DNA from: Schlegelella_A sp038234975
GTDB lineage: Bacteria > Pseudomonadota > Gammaproteobacteria > Burkholderiales > Burkholderiaceae_C
Assembly: GCA_038234975.1 (NCBI GenBank)
Contig: JBBSUK010000055.1
Location: 1 to 20,378 of the forward strand
DNA: 20,378 bases
Direction of reading: 5' to 3'
Position numbers and translations under genes: made by a program. Below, piece after piece: positions 14,815 through 20,378 of the stretch. The notes beneath the pieces were generated by a model, which saw nothing but the letters and a program-made list of their open reading frames with translations, was not told the origin of the DNA and ran no database searches. Each line of letters starts with the position of its first letter. Positions within the stretch are counted from its first letter, which is position 1.

Positions 14815-16017
14815 TCAGTTTGCCGCAGCCGGCGCGGCGCGGGTTCGCAGCAACGCCAGCGCCGCCAGCCCGATCAGTCCGACGGCCGCCGAGCCCAACA
14901 GCGCGTTCGTCCCCCAGCGGTCGAGCCAGACCCCGAACAGCCACGGCGCGAGCGCCTGCGCCAGCCGTGCCGGCGCCGTCAGCCAGCCCTGGCGGCGGCC
15001 GTAGCCGGCGGCGCCGAACAGCGCCAGCGGCAAGGTGCCCTTGGCGATCGTCAGGATGCCGTTGCCGATGCCGTGCAGCAGCGCGAACCCCACTGCGAGC
15101 GGCGCTCCCGCCACCACCAGCACGACGGCACCGAGCGGATGCAGCGCGGCGGCCACCCGTGCCGACAGCAGGGGATGCAGGCGGCGCAGCAGGCCGAACT
15201 CCAGCAGCCGCCCGGCGACTTGCGAAGGCCCCACCATCGACGCCACCGCCACCGCCGCGGCGAGGCCGAGGCCGAATCCTTGCAGGAGCCGGGGCAGGTG
15301 CGACGCCATGGCCGTGCTGACGAACCAGATGGCGGCGAACAGGACCGCGAGCAGGATGTTCGTGCGGATCGCGTAGCGATGCTCTGCGGCGCCGGTGGTC
15401 GCCGCTGCGGCATCGATCGGCTCCGCGAGGGGCGTGGCCGTGGTCGCGCCGGGCGATCGCGCGACCGCGGGGAGCGACCGGTTCAGCGGCAGTCCGATCA
15501 CGACATGCAGCACCGCCCACGCGACGCACGCGCCGCGCCAGCCGATGTGCGACTCGAGCAGCGCCGAGAGCGGCCACGCGACGGTGCTCGCGAGGCCGCC
15601 GAGCAGCGTCACGCCGGTGATCACGCCGCGCGCGTCGAGCCCGTGCAGGCGCACGAGCGTGGTGAACGCGGCTTCGTACAGGCCGGCGGCCATGCCGACG
15701 CCGAGGATCGCCCATGCCGCGAACAACGACCACGGCCCGCGCGCAGCGGCCAGGCCCAGCAGGCCGATGGCGATGACGACGTTGCTCGCCACCAGCATCG
15801 GCCTGCCGCCGTGCCGGTCGATCGTGCGGCCGACCCACGGCCCGAGCACCGCCGAGACCAGCAACGCCACCGAGAACGCGGCGAAGACGGTCGGCGTGTC
15901 GACGCCGAGGTCGCGCGACATCGGCGCCGCGAGCAGCGCCGGCAGGTAGTACGACGAGCCCCACGCGAGCATCTGCGCGGCGCCGAGCGCCACGGCGGTC
16001 GTGGTCCTGCGGTTCAC
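14815..16017 (-). CDS. MFS transporter
   Basis: A 400-residue inner-membrane protein with the hydrophobicity pattern of a 12-helix major facilitator. The signature loop between helices 2 and 3 is GRTIDRHGGRPM (residues 63-74); helix 4-5 has ILGVGMAAGLYEAAFTTLVR. It begins at a GTG (16015-16017), MNRRTTTAVALGAAQMLAWG. A hydrophilic central loop around residues 185-205 fits the domain linker. Resistance-nodulation-type motifs are absent; it is likely a proton-coupled exporter or importer of an unknown small molecule. It starts 30 bases after the DUF2242 gene on the same strand, and the nearest likely regulator is the ArsR-type protein encoded convergently. Confidence 0.88.
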   Translation of the reverse strand: MNRRTTTAVALGAAQMLAWGSSYYLPALLAAPMSRDLGVDTPTVFAAFSVALLVSAVLGPWVGRTIDRHGGRPMLVASNVVIAIGLLGLAAARGPWSLFAAWAILGVGMAAGLYEAAFTTLVRLHGLDARGVITGVTLLGGLASTVAWPLSALLESHIGWRGACVAWAVLHVVIGLPLNRSLPAVARSPGATTATPLAEPIDAAAATTGAAEHRYAIRTNILLAVLFAAIWFVSTAMASHLPRLLQGFGLGLAAAVAVASMVGPSQVAGRLLEFGLLRRLHPLLSARVAAALHPLGAVVLVVAGAPLAVGFALLHGIGNGILTIAKGTLPLALFGAAGYGRRQGWLTAPARLAQALAPWLFGVWLDRWGTNALLGSAAVGLIGLAALALLRTRAAPAAAN

Positions 16018-16047
16018 CGGGCGCGTGGCATGGCGCGCCGCCGACGG

Positions 16048-16686
16048 TCAGTTCGACGCCGTGGGCGCGGGTCGCGCCGCCGAGGCAGCCGATGCAGGCG
16101 CTGCGGCTGATGCAGCCGACGCAACTGCACCCGGCGCGATGAGCTGTCCGCGGTCGCCTTCGAGATAGTGCTCGAGCATGGCGAAGAAGCCGTCGTAGAA
16201 CGATGCGTTCGCGATCGTCAGGCTACCGACCTTGACGAGCGCTTCCTCGCTTCCGTTGAACGGCAGCGACACCGCGCCGAACGCGGGCAGCCCGAGGCTC
16301 GCCGAGTTGGTGCTCTTGCGCACGGCATAGCTCTCCTGCACCGCGTTGACGAACGCGTTCGTGCGTCGGCCCTGATACCCGCTCTTCGCGCAGACGACCG
16401 TGAACTCGACCTCGACGTGCAGATCGCCAGCCGGCTGGAAGTTCTTGCGCCCGCGAACCTGCTCGGCCGAGGCCGATGCGATCACGTAGCCCTGGCTCAG
16501 CAGCGTGCGCCGCGCCGCTTCGCAGGTCTGTGCTTCGAGCGCGGCGTAGGCGCGCGAGTACGTCGCCGCGGAGCCGAACGACTCGTGCGTCTCGATGGCG
16601 ACGCGCGGCGTGGTGCAGGCAGCGAGCGCGATGCACGACGTCGCGGCTGCGTGGCGTGCGTGCCTGCGAAAGGCGGCTCGTGTCAT
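16048..16686 (-). CDS. DUF2242 family lipoprotein
   Basis: A 212-residue exported protein. The N-terminus has several Arg/His residues, a hydrophobic stretch and the lipobox LAAC with Cys24. The body matches DUF2242: ETHESFGSAATYSRAY, QPAGDLHVEVEFTVVC, SLGLPAFGAVSLPF and FYDGFFAMLEHYL. The C-terminal 25 or so residues are an Ala/Ser/Pro-rich tail. The ATG at 16684-16686 overlaps the toxin gene stop (ATGA on the minus strand), so it is translationally coupled to the PIN toxin. The family's function is unknown; the signal makes it an envelope lipoprotein. A longer in-frame start exists but is shadow of the toxin gene. Confidence 0.83.
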   Translation of the reverse strand: MTRAAFRRHARHAAATSCIALAACTTPRVAIETHESFGSAATYSRAYAALEAQTCEAARRTLLSQGYVIASASAEQVRGRKNFQPAGDLHVEVEFTVVCAKSGYQGRRTNAFVNAVQESYAVRKSTNSASLGLPAFGAVSLPFNGSEEALVKVGSLTIANASFYDGFFAMLEHYLEGDRGQLIAPGAVASAASAAAPASAASAARPAPTASN

Positions 16687-17108
16687 GCGGGGGATGAAAG
16701 CTCGGCCAGCTCGACACCGGCTGCCCGCATCGCCTTCAACAGCGCACGGTCCTGCGTGGCCAGCGGGAGGCGCCGCCGCAGTGCGAGCTCGAGGTATGCG
16801 GCATCGTAGGCCGTCAAGGCGAACTGCGCTGACAGGGTGTCGAGCGAGGCGATCGACACCGCCTCCCGGTCGACCCGCAACCGCAATGCGGTCGCGTCCG
16901 CCGCGAGTTGCTTGCGCTTTGCGTCGGTGATGCGACGACGGCGGTGCGCGCCGAGCAGGAGGTTGCCGGTTTCGAGCAGCCACAGCGCGGGAACCCAGAC
17001 GTCCACGCGAGCGGTCGCCTGCAGGGCCGCGTCGGTGTAGGCGTTGGCTTCGTCGGACAGAAACCAGGCGGCGCTGACGGAGGCATCGACGACCAGTGCT
17101 GTCGTCAC
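16683..17108 (-). CDS. vapC: PIN-domain ribonuclease toxin, VapC family
   Basis: A 141-residue PIN-domain protein. All four acidic residues of the Mg-dependent RNase site are visible: Asp8 (VVDASV), Glu46 (LLETGN), Asp102 (AYDAAYLELAL) and Asp120 (ATQDRAL). VapC toxins cleave tRNA or rRNA and stop translation when the antitoxin is lost. The start overlaps the antitoxin stop by 4 bases, the standard antitoxin-first arrangement. The stop overlaps the start of the DUF2242 lipoprotein. All key residues are present, so it should be active. Confidence 0.9.
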   Translation of the reverse strand: MTTALVVDASVSAAWFLSDEANAYTDAALQATARVDVWVPALWLLETGNLLLGAHRRRRITDAKRKQLAADATALRLRVDREAVSIASLDTLSAQFALTAYDAAYLELALRRRLPLATQDRALLKAMRAAGVELAELSSPA

Positions 17109-17347
17109 GTCCGCCCGTGTCGAACCAGCTCACGAGACTTCACGTCGCCCAGGGAGACGCCTCGGCGCGAACGCATGAGCCGGTCGACCGCCGCCTGCGC
17201 TTGCGAGCCCGCTTCGGGCGGCTGCGCCGACGCCAGCCGTGCGATCGGACGTCCGCGGCGGGTGATCGTGAACTCCTCGCCAGCCTCGACACGGTCCAGC
17301 AACTCGGAGAGACGGTTCTTGGCTTCGAACAGGGCGACCTGTGACAT
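17105..17347 (-). CDS. vapB: Phd/YefM-type antitoxin partner of the PIN toxin
   Basis: An 80-residue antitoxin with the Phd/YefM N-terminal DNA-binding fold (MSQVALFEAKNRLSELLDRV, EEFTITRRGRPIARL) and a C-terminal tail that would wrap the toxin (VDRLMRSRRGVSLGDVKSRE). The ATG at 17345-17347 is chosen because GGAG sits six bases upstream; an in-frame ATG at 17357-17359 has no ribosome-binding site. It overlaps the toxin gene by 4 bases. Such antitoxins repress their own operon, increasingly so when in complex with toxin; a candidate operator lies just upstream. Confidence 0.9.
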   Translation of the reverse strand: MSQVALFEAKNRLSELLDRVEAGEEFTITRRGRPIARLASAQPPEAGSQAQAAVDRLMRSRRGVSLGDVKSRELVRHGRT

Positions 17348-17364
17348 CTCGTGCTCCATGCAGG

Positions 17365-17410
17365 CTAGATAGCTAGATGGATTCTAGGGCTACAGCCCCG
17401 CCTGCGTCAC
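17365..17410 (-). promoter_or_regulatory. Candidate promoter and operator of the vapBC operon
   Basis: This is a short AT-richer patch in GC-rich DNA. On the minus strand TAGAAT (17381-17386) is a good -10, with a weak -35 GTGACG 18 bases upstream inside the end of the aldehyde dehydrogenase gene. CTAGA (17365-17369) is repeated at 17373-17377 and the second copy pairs with TCTAG (17383-17387) as an inverted repeat spaced by 5 bases. The position, 18 bases upstream of the antitoxin start and overlapping the -10, suits autorepression. Confidence 0.4.
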
Positions 17411-18835
17411 GAACTTCGGGTTCAGGTAGGGCTCGATCGCCTCGCTGCCGCCCTCCGACCCGTAGCCCGAGTCCTTGACGCCGCCGAATGGCACCTCGGG
17501 AATGCCGAGGCCGACGTGGTTGATCGAGATCATCCCCGTCTCGACGGCGTTGGCGATCGCGTTCGCCGTCTTCGCCGACTTCGTCCACGCGTAGGCGGCG
17601 AGGCCGAACGGCAGGCGGTTGGCCTCGGTCACCGCGTCGTCGAACGACTTGAAGGGGTTGATGATCGCCATCGGCCCGAACGGCTCCTCGTTCATCGCCT
17701 TCGCGTCGTTCGGCAGCTCGGTGACGACGGTGGGCTCGTAGAAGTTGCCCTTCTCGCCGATGCGGTGCCCGCCGGTCTTCACCTTCGCGCCGTGTCTGGT
17801 CGCGTCCTCGAGGTTGGCGTCCATCGCCGCGTTGCGGCGCGGGTTGGCGAGCGCGCCCATGTTGACGCCGCTCTCCATCCCGTCGCCGACCTTGAGCTTC
17901 TTCGTGTTGGCGACGAACTGCTCGACGAAGCTGTCGTAGATGCCCTCCTGGACGAGAAATCGCGTCGGCGAGATGCAGACCTGGCCGGCATTGCGGAACT
18001 TGGTCGCGGCCATCACCTTGGCGGCGACGGCGACATCGGCGTCGTCGAACACGATCACCGGCGCGTGGCCGCCGAGCTCCATCGTCGCCCGCTTCATGTG
18101 CGCGCCGGCCATCGCCGCCAGCTGCTTGCCGACCACCGTCGAGCCGGTGAACGAGATCTTGCGGATGACCGGGTGCGGAATCAGGTACGACGAGATCGTC
18201 GCCGGGTCCCCGTAGACCAGGCCGATCGTCCCGGCCGGCACGCCGGCGTCGGCGAAGGCGCGGATCAGCTCGGCGGGCGACGCCGGCGTCTCCTCCGGCG
18301 CCTTGACGATGATCGAGCAGCCGGCAGCGAGCGCCGCCGAGAGCTTGCGCACGATCTGGTTGATCGGGAAGTTCCACGGCGTGAACGCCGCCACCGGCCC
18401 GACCGGCTCCTTGACGACGAGCTGGTAGATGCCCTCGCCGCGGGCCGGGATCACCCGGCCGTAGGCGCGGCGCGCCTCCTCTGCGAACCAGTCGATCGTG
18501 TCGGCGCCGTTGAGGATCTCGGCTTTCGCCTCGGCCAGCGTCTTGCCCTGCTCCATCGTCATCAGCCGCGACACGAGGTCGACCCGCTCGCGAAGCAGGT
18601 TGGCGGCCTTCCTCATCACCTTCGAGCGCTCGTAGGCGCTGACCTTTTTCCAGGTGCGAAAGCCGGTGTCGGCGGCGTCGAGCGCATGGTCGAGGTCGGC
18701 CTGCTCGGCGAAGGCGAGGGTGCCGATGGTGTCGCCGCTGGCGGGGTTGACGACGGGGATGGTGCGGCCCGATCGGGCGTTCATCCACTCGCCGGCGATG
18801 TAGAGCTGGGTGTTGGGGTAGAGGCGTTGGTCCAT
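17390..18835 (-). CDS. gabD: NAD(P)-dependent succinate-semialdehyde dehydrogenase-like aldehyde dehydrogenase
   Basis: A 481-residue aldehyde dehydrogenase of full length. Catalytic Cys287 is in NAGQVCISPTRF, general-base Glu253 in MELGGHAP and the oxyanion Asn155 in FTPWNFPINQ; FTGST near residue 229 is the cofactor loop. KAPEETPASPAELIRAFADA and the overall pattern put it in the succinate-semialdehyde dehydrogenase group, which oxidises the aldehyde to succinate, but related ALDHs act on other semialdehydes or aromatic aldehydes such as vanillin. The ATG at 18833-18835 has no clear ribosome-binding site; the extended aquaporin frame runs over it. Whether it belongs to the arsenic operon or is only next to it cannot be told from the sequence. 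Confidence 0.88.
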   Translation of the reverse strand: MDQRLYPNTQLYIAGEWMNARSGRTIPVVNPASGDTIGTLAFAEQADLDHALDAADTGFRTWKKVSAYERSKVMRKAANLLRERVDLVSRLMTMEQGKTLAEAKAEILNGADTIDWFAEEARRAYGRVIPARGEGIYQLVVKEPVGPVAAFTPWNFPINQIVRKLSAALAAGCSIIVKAPEETPASPAELIRAFADAGVPAGTIGLVYGDPATISSYLIPHPVIRKISFTGSTVVGKQLAAMAGAHMKRATMELGGHAPVIVFDDADVAVAAKVMAATKFRNAGQVCISPTRFLVQEGIYDSFVEQFVANTKKLKVGDGMESGVNMGALANPRRNAAMDANLEDATRHGAKVKTGGHRIGEKGNFYEPTVVTELPNDAKAMNEEPFGPMAIINPFKSFDDAVTEANRLPFGLAAYAWTKSAKTANAIANAVETGMISINHVGLGIPEVPFGGVKDSGYGSEGGSEAIEPYLNPKFVTQAGL

Positions 18836-19595
18836 GGCTGTGGAGAGGGAGCCGCGCGGCGGCCCCGCAGGAAGACGGATCCGCAGCGTACCGCACCGCC
18901 GCGGCGATCGACGCCCCTTCGTGCCGCAGGCGCGCCTAGCCATCGGTCGACGGCCGCCGCCGCCCCAGCGCCGACGAGCTCGGCGAGCACGAATGCGCCG
19001 ACGTCTCCCGGGGCGATTCCGGTGAAGCTGTCGCTGAACATGCGGCCGAAGGCGGCGGCGGGGTTCGCGAACGAGGTCGACGACGTGAACCAGTACGCCG
19101 CGCCGATGTAGCACGCGACCATGGCCGAGGCGCGGCTGGCAGGCGCGCGGAGGATCACGAGCAGCAGGCCGAACGTCGCAACGCCTTCGGCCAGCCAGAT
19201 CCCGCCGCCGGTTCGTGCCCTGGTCGAGAACTGCAGGATGTTCATGTCGAACATCGCGTGCGCCAGCCACGCTCCGAGCATCGCGCCGATCAATTGCACG
19301 GCGACGTAGCTGGGCAGCAGGTTGTGCGGCAGCGTGCCACGCCACGCCATCACGATCGAGACGGCAGGGTTCAAGTGCGCCCCGCTGATCGGCCCGAACG
19401 TCTCGATCAGTAGAGGCCGCCGACCGTCGCAGCGGTGTTGGCAAGAAGCGCGACGCCGGCATTGCCGCCCGAGAGTCGCTCGGCCATGACGCCAGAGCCG
19501 ATGACGACCGCCATCAGCAGCAGCGTGCCGAGCCCCTCGGCGAGCAGCCGTCGTGCCGTCGACGGCGTCGCGTCGTCAGCGCGAGCCGATGTCAC
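18781..19595 (-). pseudogene. MIP/aquaporin (arsenic-operon type), frameshifted
   Basis: The first part, from a GTG at 19593-19595, reads RRLLAEGLGTLLLMAVVIGS through NTAATVGGLY and then hits TGA at 19407. In the next frame the family sequence continues without loss: IETFGPISGAHLNPAVSIVM to SFANPAAAFGRMFSDSFTGI and FVLAELVGAGAAAAVDRWL. One missing base near 19408-19411 restores it. Both NPA boxes are present; the residue after the second NPA is Ala, not the Arg of water-selective aquaporins, which suggests a wider pore. Downstream of arsI, it resembles AqpS-type channels that let arsenite leave the cell. The natural C-terminus is probably near 18935; the remaining tail to 18781 overlaps the dehydrogenase gene and looks non-coding, so there may be a second lesion. 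Confidence 0.82.
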
Positions 19596-19623
19596 GGATG
19601 TTGCGCTGGGTTCATCGGCTCGC

Positions 19624-20037
19624 TCAGCAACACGCGGTCGCGGCGTTGCCGGGCAATGTCTTCTCGCTGAAGACCGGGATGCCGGCGAGCGAGTGGAAGT
19701 GCTCCCAGGCGATGCCCTGCGGATCGGTGACCCAGTGCTTCTCGCTACGCGCGTAGCAGCAGCTGACGTTGCCGTCGTCGAGCAGCGTCATGTCGGCCGC
19801 CTTGGCGCGCTCCTTCAGCTCGGCCAACTCCTCTTCCGTGTCGGTCTGGAATCCGAGGTGGTCGACGCCCGGTGTCCCGCCCCGCGTCGAGACCGCGAAA
19901 TTGACGCGCGGATCCTCGAGCATCCACTTGGCGTAGTCCGCCTCCAGGCGCGCCGGCTCGGTGGCGAACAGCTTCGAGTAGAAGGCGACGCTTGCCGCCA
20001 GGTCTTCGACATGGGCATGAACATGGAATCGCTTCAT
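19624..20037 (-). CDS. arsI: ArsI-type C-As lyase (VOC-fold dioxygenase; CadI/ArsI family)
   Basis: A 137-residue vicinal-oxygen-chelate protein. ArsI uses Fe(II) and oxygen to split the carbon-arsenic bond of trivalent methyl- and aromatic arsenicals, giving As(III). The expected Fe ligands are visible: His5 (MKRFHVHAHV), His60 (GVDHLGFQT) and Glu112 (AWEHFH). The vicinal cysteines that bind the arsenical are Cys93-Cys94 in VSCCYARSEKHWVTDPQG. These correspond to His5, His62, Glu115 and Cys96-Cys97 of the Bacillus enzyme as I remember them. A further C-terminal CC pair ends the protein. GGAGAG precedes the ATG. It is 16 bases after arsR and 28 bases before the aquaporin, so it is in one operon. 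Confidence 0.92.
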   Translation of the reverse strand: MKRFHVHAHVEDLAASVAFYSKLFATEPARLEADYAKWMLEDPRVNFAVSTRGGTPGVDHLGFQTDTEEELAELKERAKAADMTLLDDGNVSCCYARSEKHWVTDPQGIAWEHFHSLAGIPVFSEKTLPGNAATACC

Positions 20038-20053
20038 GGTTCTCTCCGTTGGA

Positions 20054-20377
20054 TCAGCAGCACGTTGCCGAGGTAGGCGCCGCGGAGCAGGCTGTGCCCC
20101 GGCAGCAGTTCTCGGTGAGGTAGCCGAGCAGCGCGTTCATGTTGCCGAACGCGGCCCGGTAGATGATGTTGCGGCTCGCCCGCTCCTGGGTGACCAGGCT
20201 GGCGTGGGCGAGCTCCTTGAGGTGGAACGACAGCGTGTTGGCCGGGATGCCCAGACCCTCGGCCATGGTCCCCGGGGTCATGCCGCCCGGTCCGGCCACG
20301 ACCAGCGCGCGGAAGACCTGCAGGCGCACGGGCTGGGCCAGTGCAGCGAGGGAGCGGATCACTTCTTCTTGTTCCAC
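20054..20377 (-). CDS. arsR: ArsR arsenite-responsive repressor with C-terminal cysteine cluster (start at window edge)
   Basis: A 107-residue winged-helix repressor; MEQEEVIRSLAALAQPVRLQ to GIPANTLSFHLKELAHASLV is the ArsR DNA-binding domain. As(III) ligands are not in the recognition helix but at the C-terminus: Cys91, Cys92 and Cys97 (ENCCRGTAC), followed by another CC at 106-107. This matches the Acidithiobacillus ferrooxidans ArsR type, which uses Cys95, Cys96 and Cys102. The visible start is a GTG at 20375-20377, one base from the window end; a start a few codons further upstream cannot be excluded. It should repress arsI and the aquaporin gene from a promoter outside the window and be released by As(III) or methylarsenite. 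Confidence 0.9.
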   Translation of the reverse strand: MEQEEVIRSLAALAQPVRLQVFRALVVAGPGGMTPGTMAEGLGIPANTLSFHLKELAHASLVTQERASRNIIYRAAFGNMNALLGYLTENCCRGTACSAAPTSATCC

Positions 20378-20378
20378 A

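Noticed and set aside
14791..14816. Inverted repeat GACGGCG/CGCCGTC between MFS and DUF2164 genes as a terminator
   Set aside because: There is no T-tract after it on the minus strand, and a ribosome-binding site and gene follow at once; a weak RNA hairpin is all that can be said.
17390..18835. Vanillin dehydrogenase linked to the ferulate-type operon
   Set aside because: Sequence features fit succinate-semialdehyde dehydrogenases better, and the gene is 10 kb away on the opposite strand beside arsenic genes.
18781..18935. C-terminal 50-residue extension of the aquaporin frame
   Set aside because: It is Arg/Pro/Ala-rich, unlike MIP C-termini, and overlaps the dehydrogenase start, so it is more likely non-coding read-through.
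1..20378. CRISPR arrays, tRNA/rRNA genes, insertion sequences, prophage or integron parts
   Set aside because: No spaced repeat array, tRNA-like cloverleaf, transposase, integrase or terminal inverted repeats were seen by eye.

Overview
The window is GC-rich throughout, densely packed, and uses GTG starts and 1-4 base stop/start overlaps freely. Gene content (CoA-dependent aromatic catabolism fed by a LivHMGF-type ABC transporter, a fused LivM-LivG protein, DUF2164, DUF2242, NIPSNAP/ArsR pairs) and a C/G-rich palindromic spacer of a kind I associate with Burkholderiales suggest a betaproteobacterium of that order. This is judged by eye, not by a phylogenetic calculation.

Region 1 (1-7568, + strand) is one compact operon: 3' end of a crotonase, feruloyl-CoA synthase-like ligase, 4-hydroxybenzoyl-CoA thioesterase-like protein, ABC substrate-binding protein, LivH permease, LivM-LivG fusion, LivF ATPase and a MarR regulator. 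It looks like uptake, CoA activation and side-chain shortening of a phenylpropenoid such as ferulate or p-coumarate, under an acyl-CoA-responsive MarR. The substrate-binding protein has lost about its first two thirds: the start region is joined directly, out of frame, to the C-terminal third.

Region 2 (7542-9728, - strand) has a di-heme c-type cytochrome lipoprotein followed by a DUF417/RclC-like membrane protein that carries two frameshifts. An AraC-family regulator is divergent from it.

Region 3 (9911-14476, + strand) has the AraC regulator, a secreted S8 (subtilisin-like) protease overlapping a GNAT acetyltransferase, and a NIPSNAP gene (frameshifted) whose stop overlaps the start of an ArsR-type regulator across a hexanucleotide repeat.

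Region 4 (14497-20377, - strand) reads right to left: ArsR with a C-terminal cysteine cluster, ArsI-type C-As lyase, a frameshifted arsenic-type aquaporin, a succinate-semialdehyde dehydrogenase-like ALDH, a Phd/PIN (VapBC-type) toxin-antitoxin pair, a DUF2242 lipoprotein, an MFS transporter and a DUF2164 protein. The right end is the start of an organoarsenical-detoxification operon.

Four separate small frameshifts in three otherwise well-conserved genes, plus the truncated binding protein, are the most unusual aspect. Either accessory genes are decaying or the assembly has residual indels. I found no tRNA, rRNA, CRISPR array or insertion sequence. I did not find a convincing new multi-gene system; the best candidates for a second look are the NIPSNAP/repeat/ArsR junction, the toxin-coupled lipoprotein and the truncated transporter protein.
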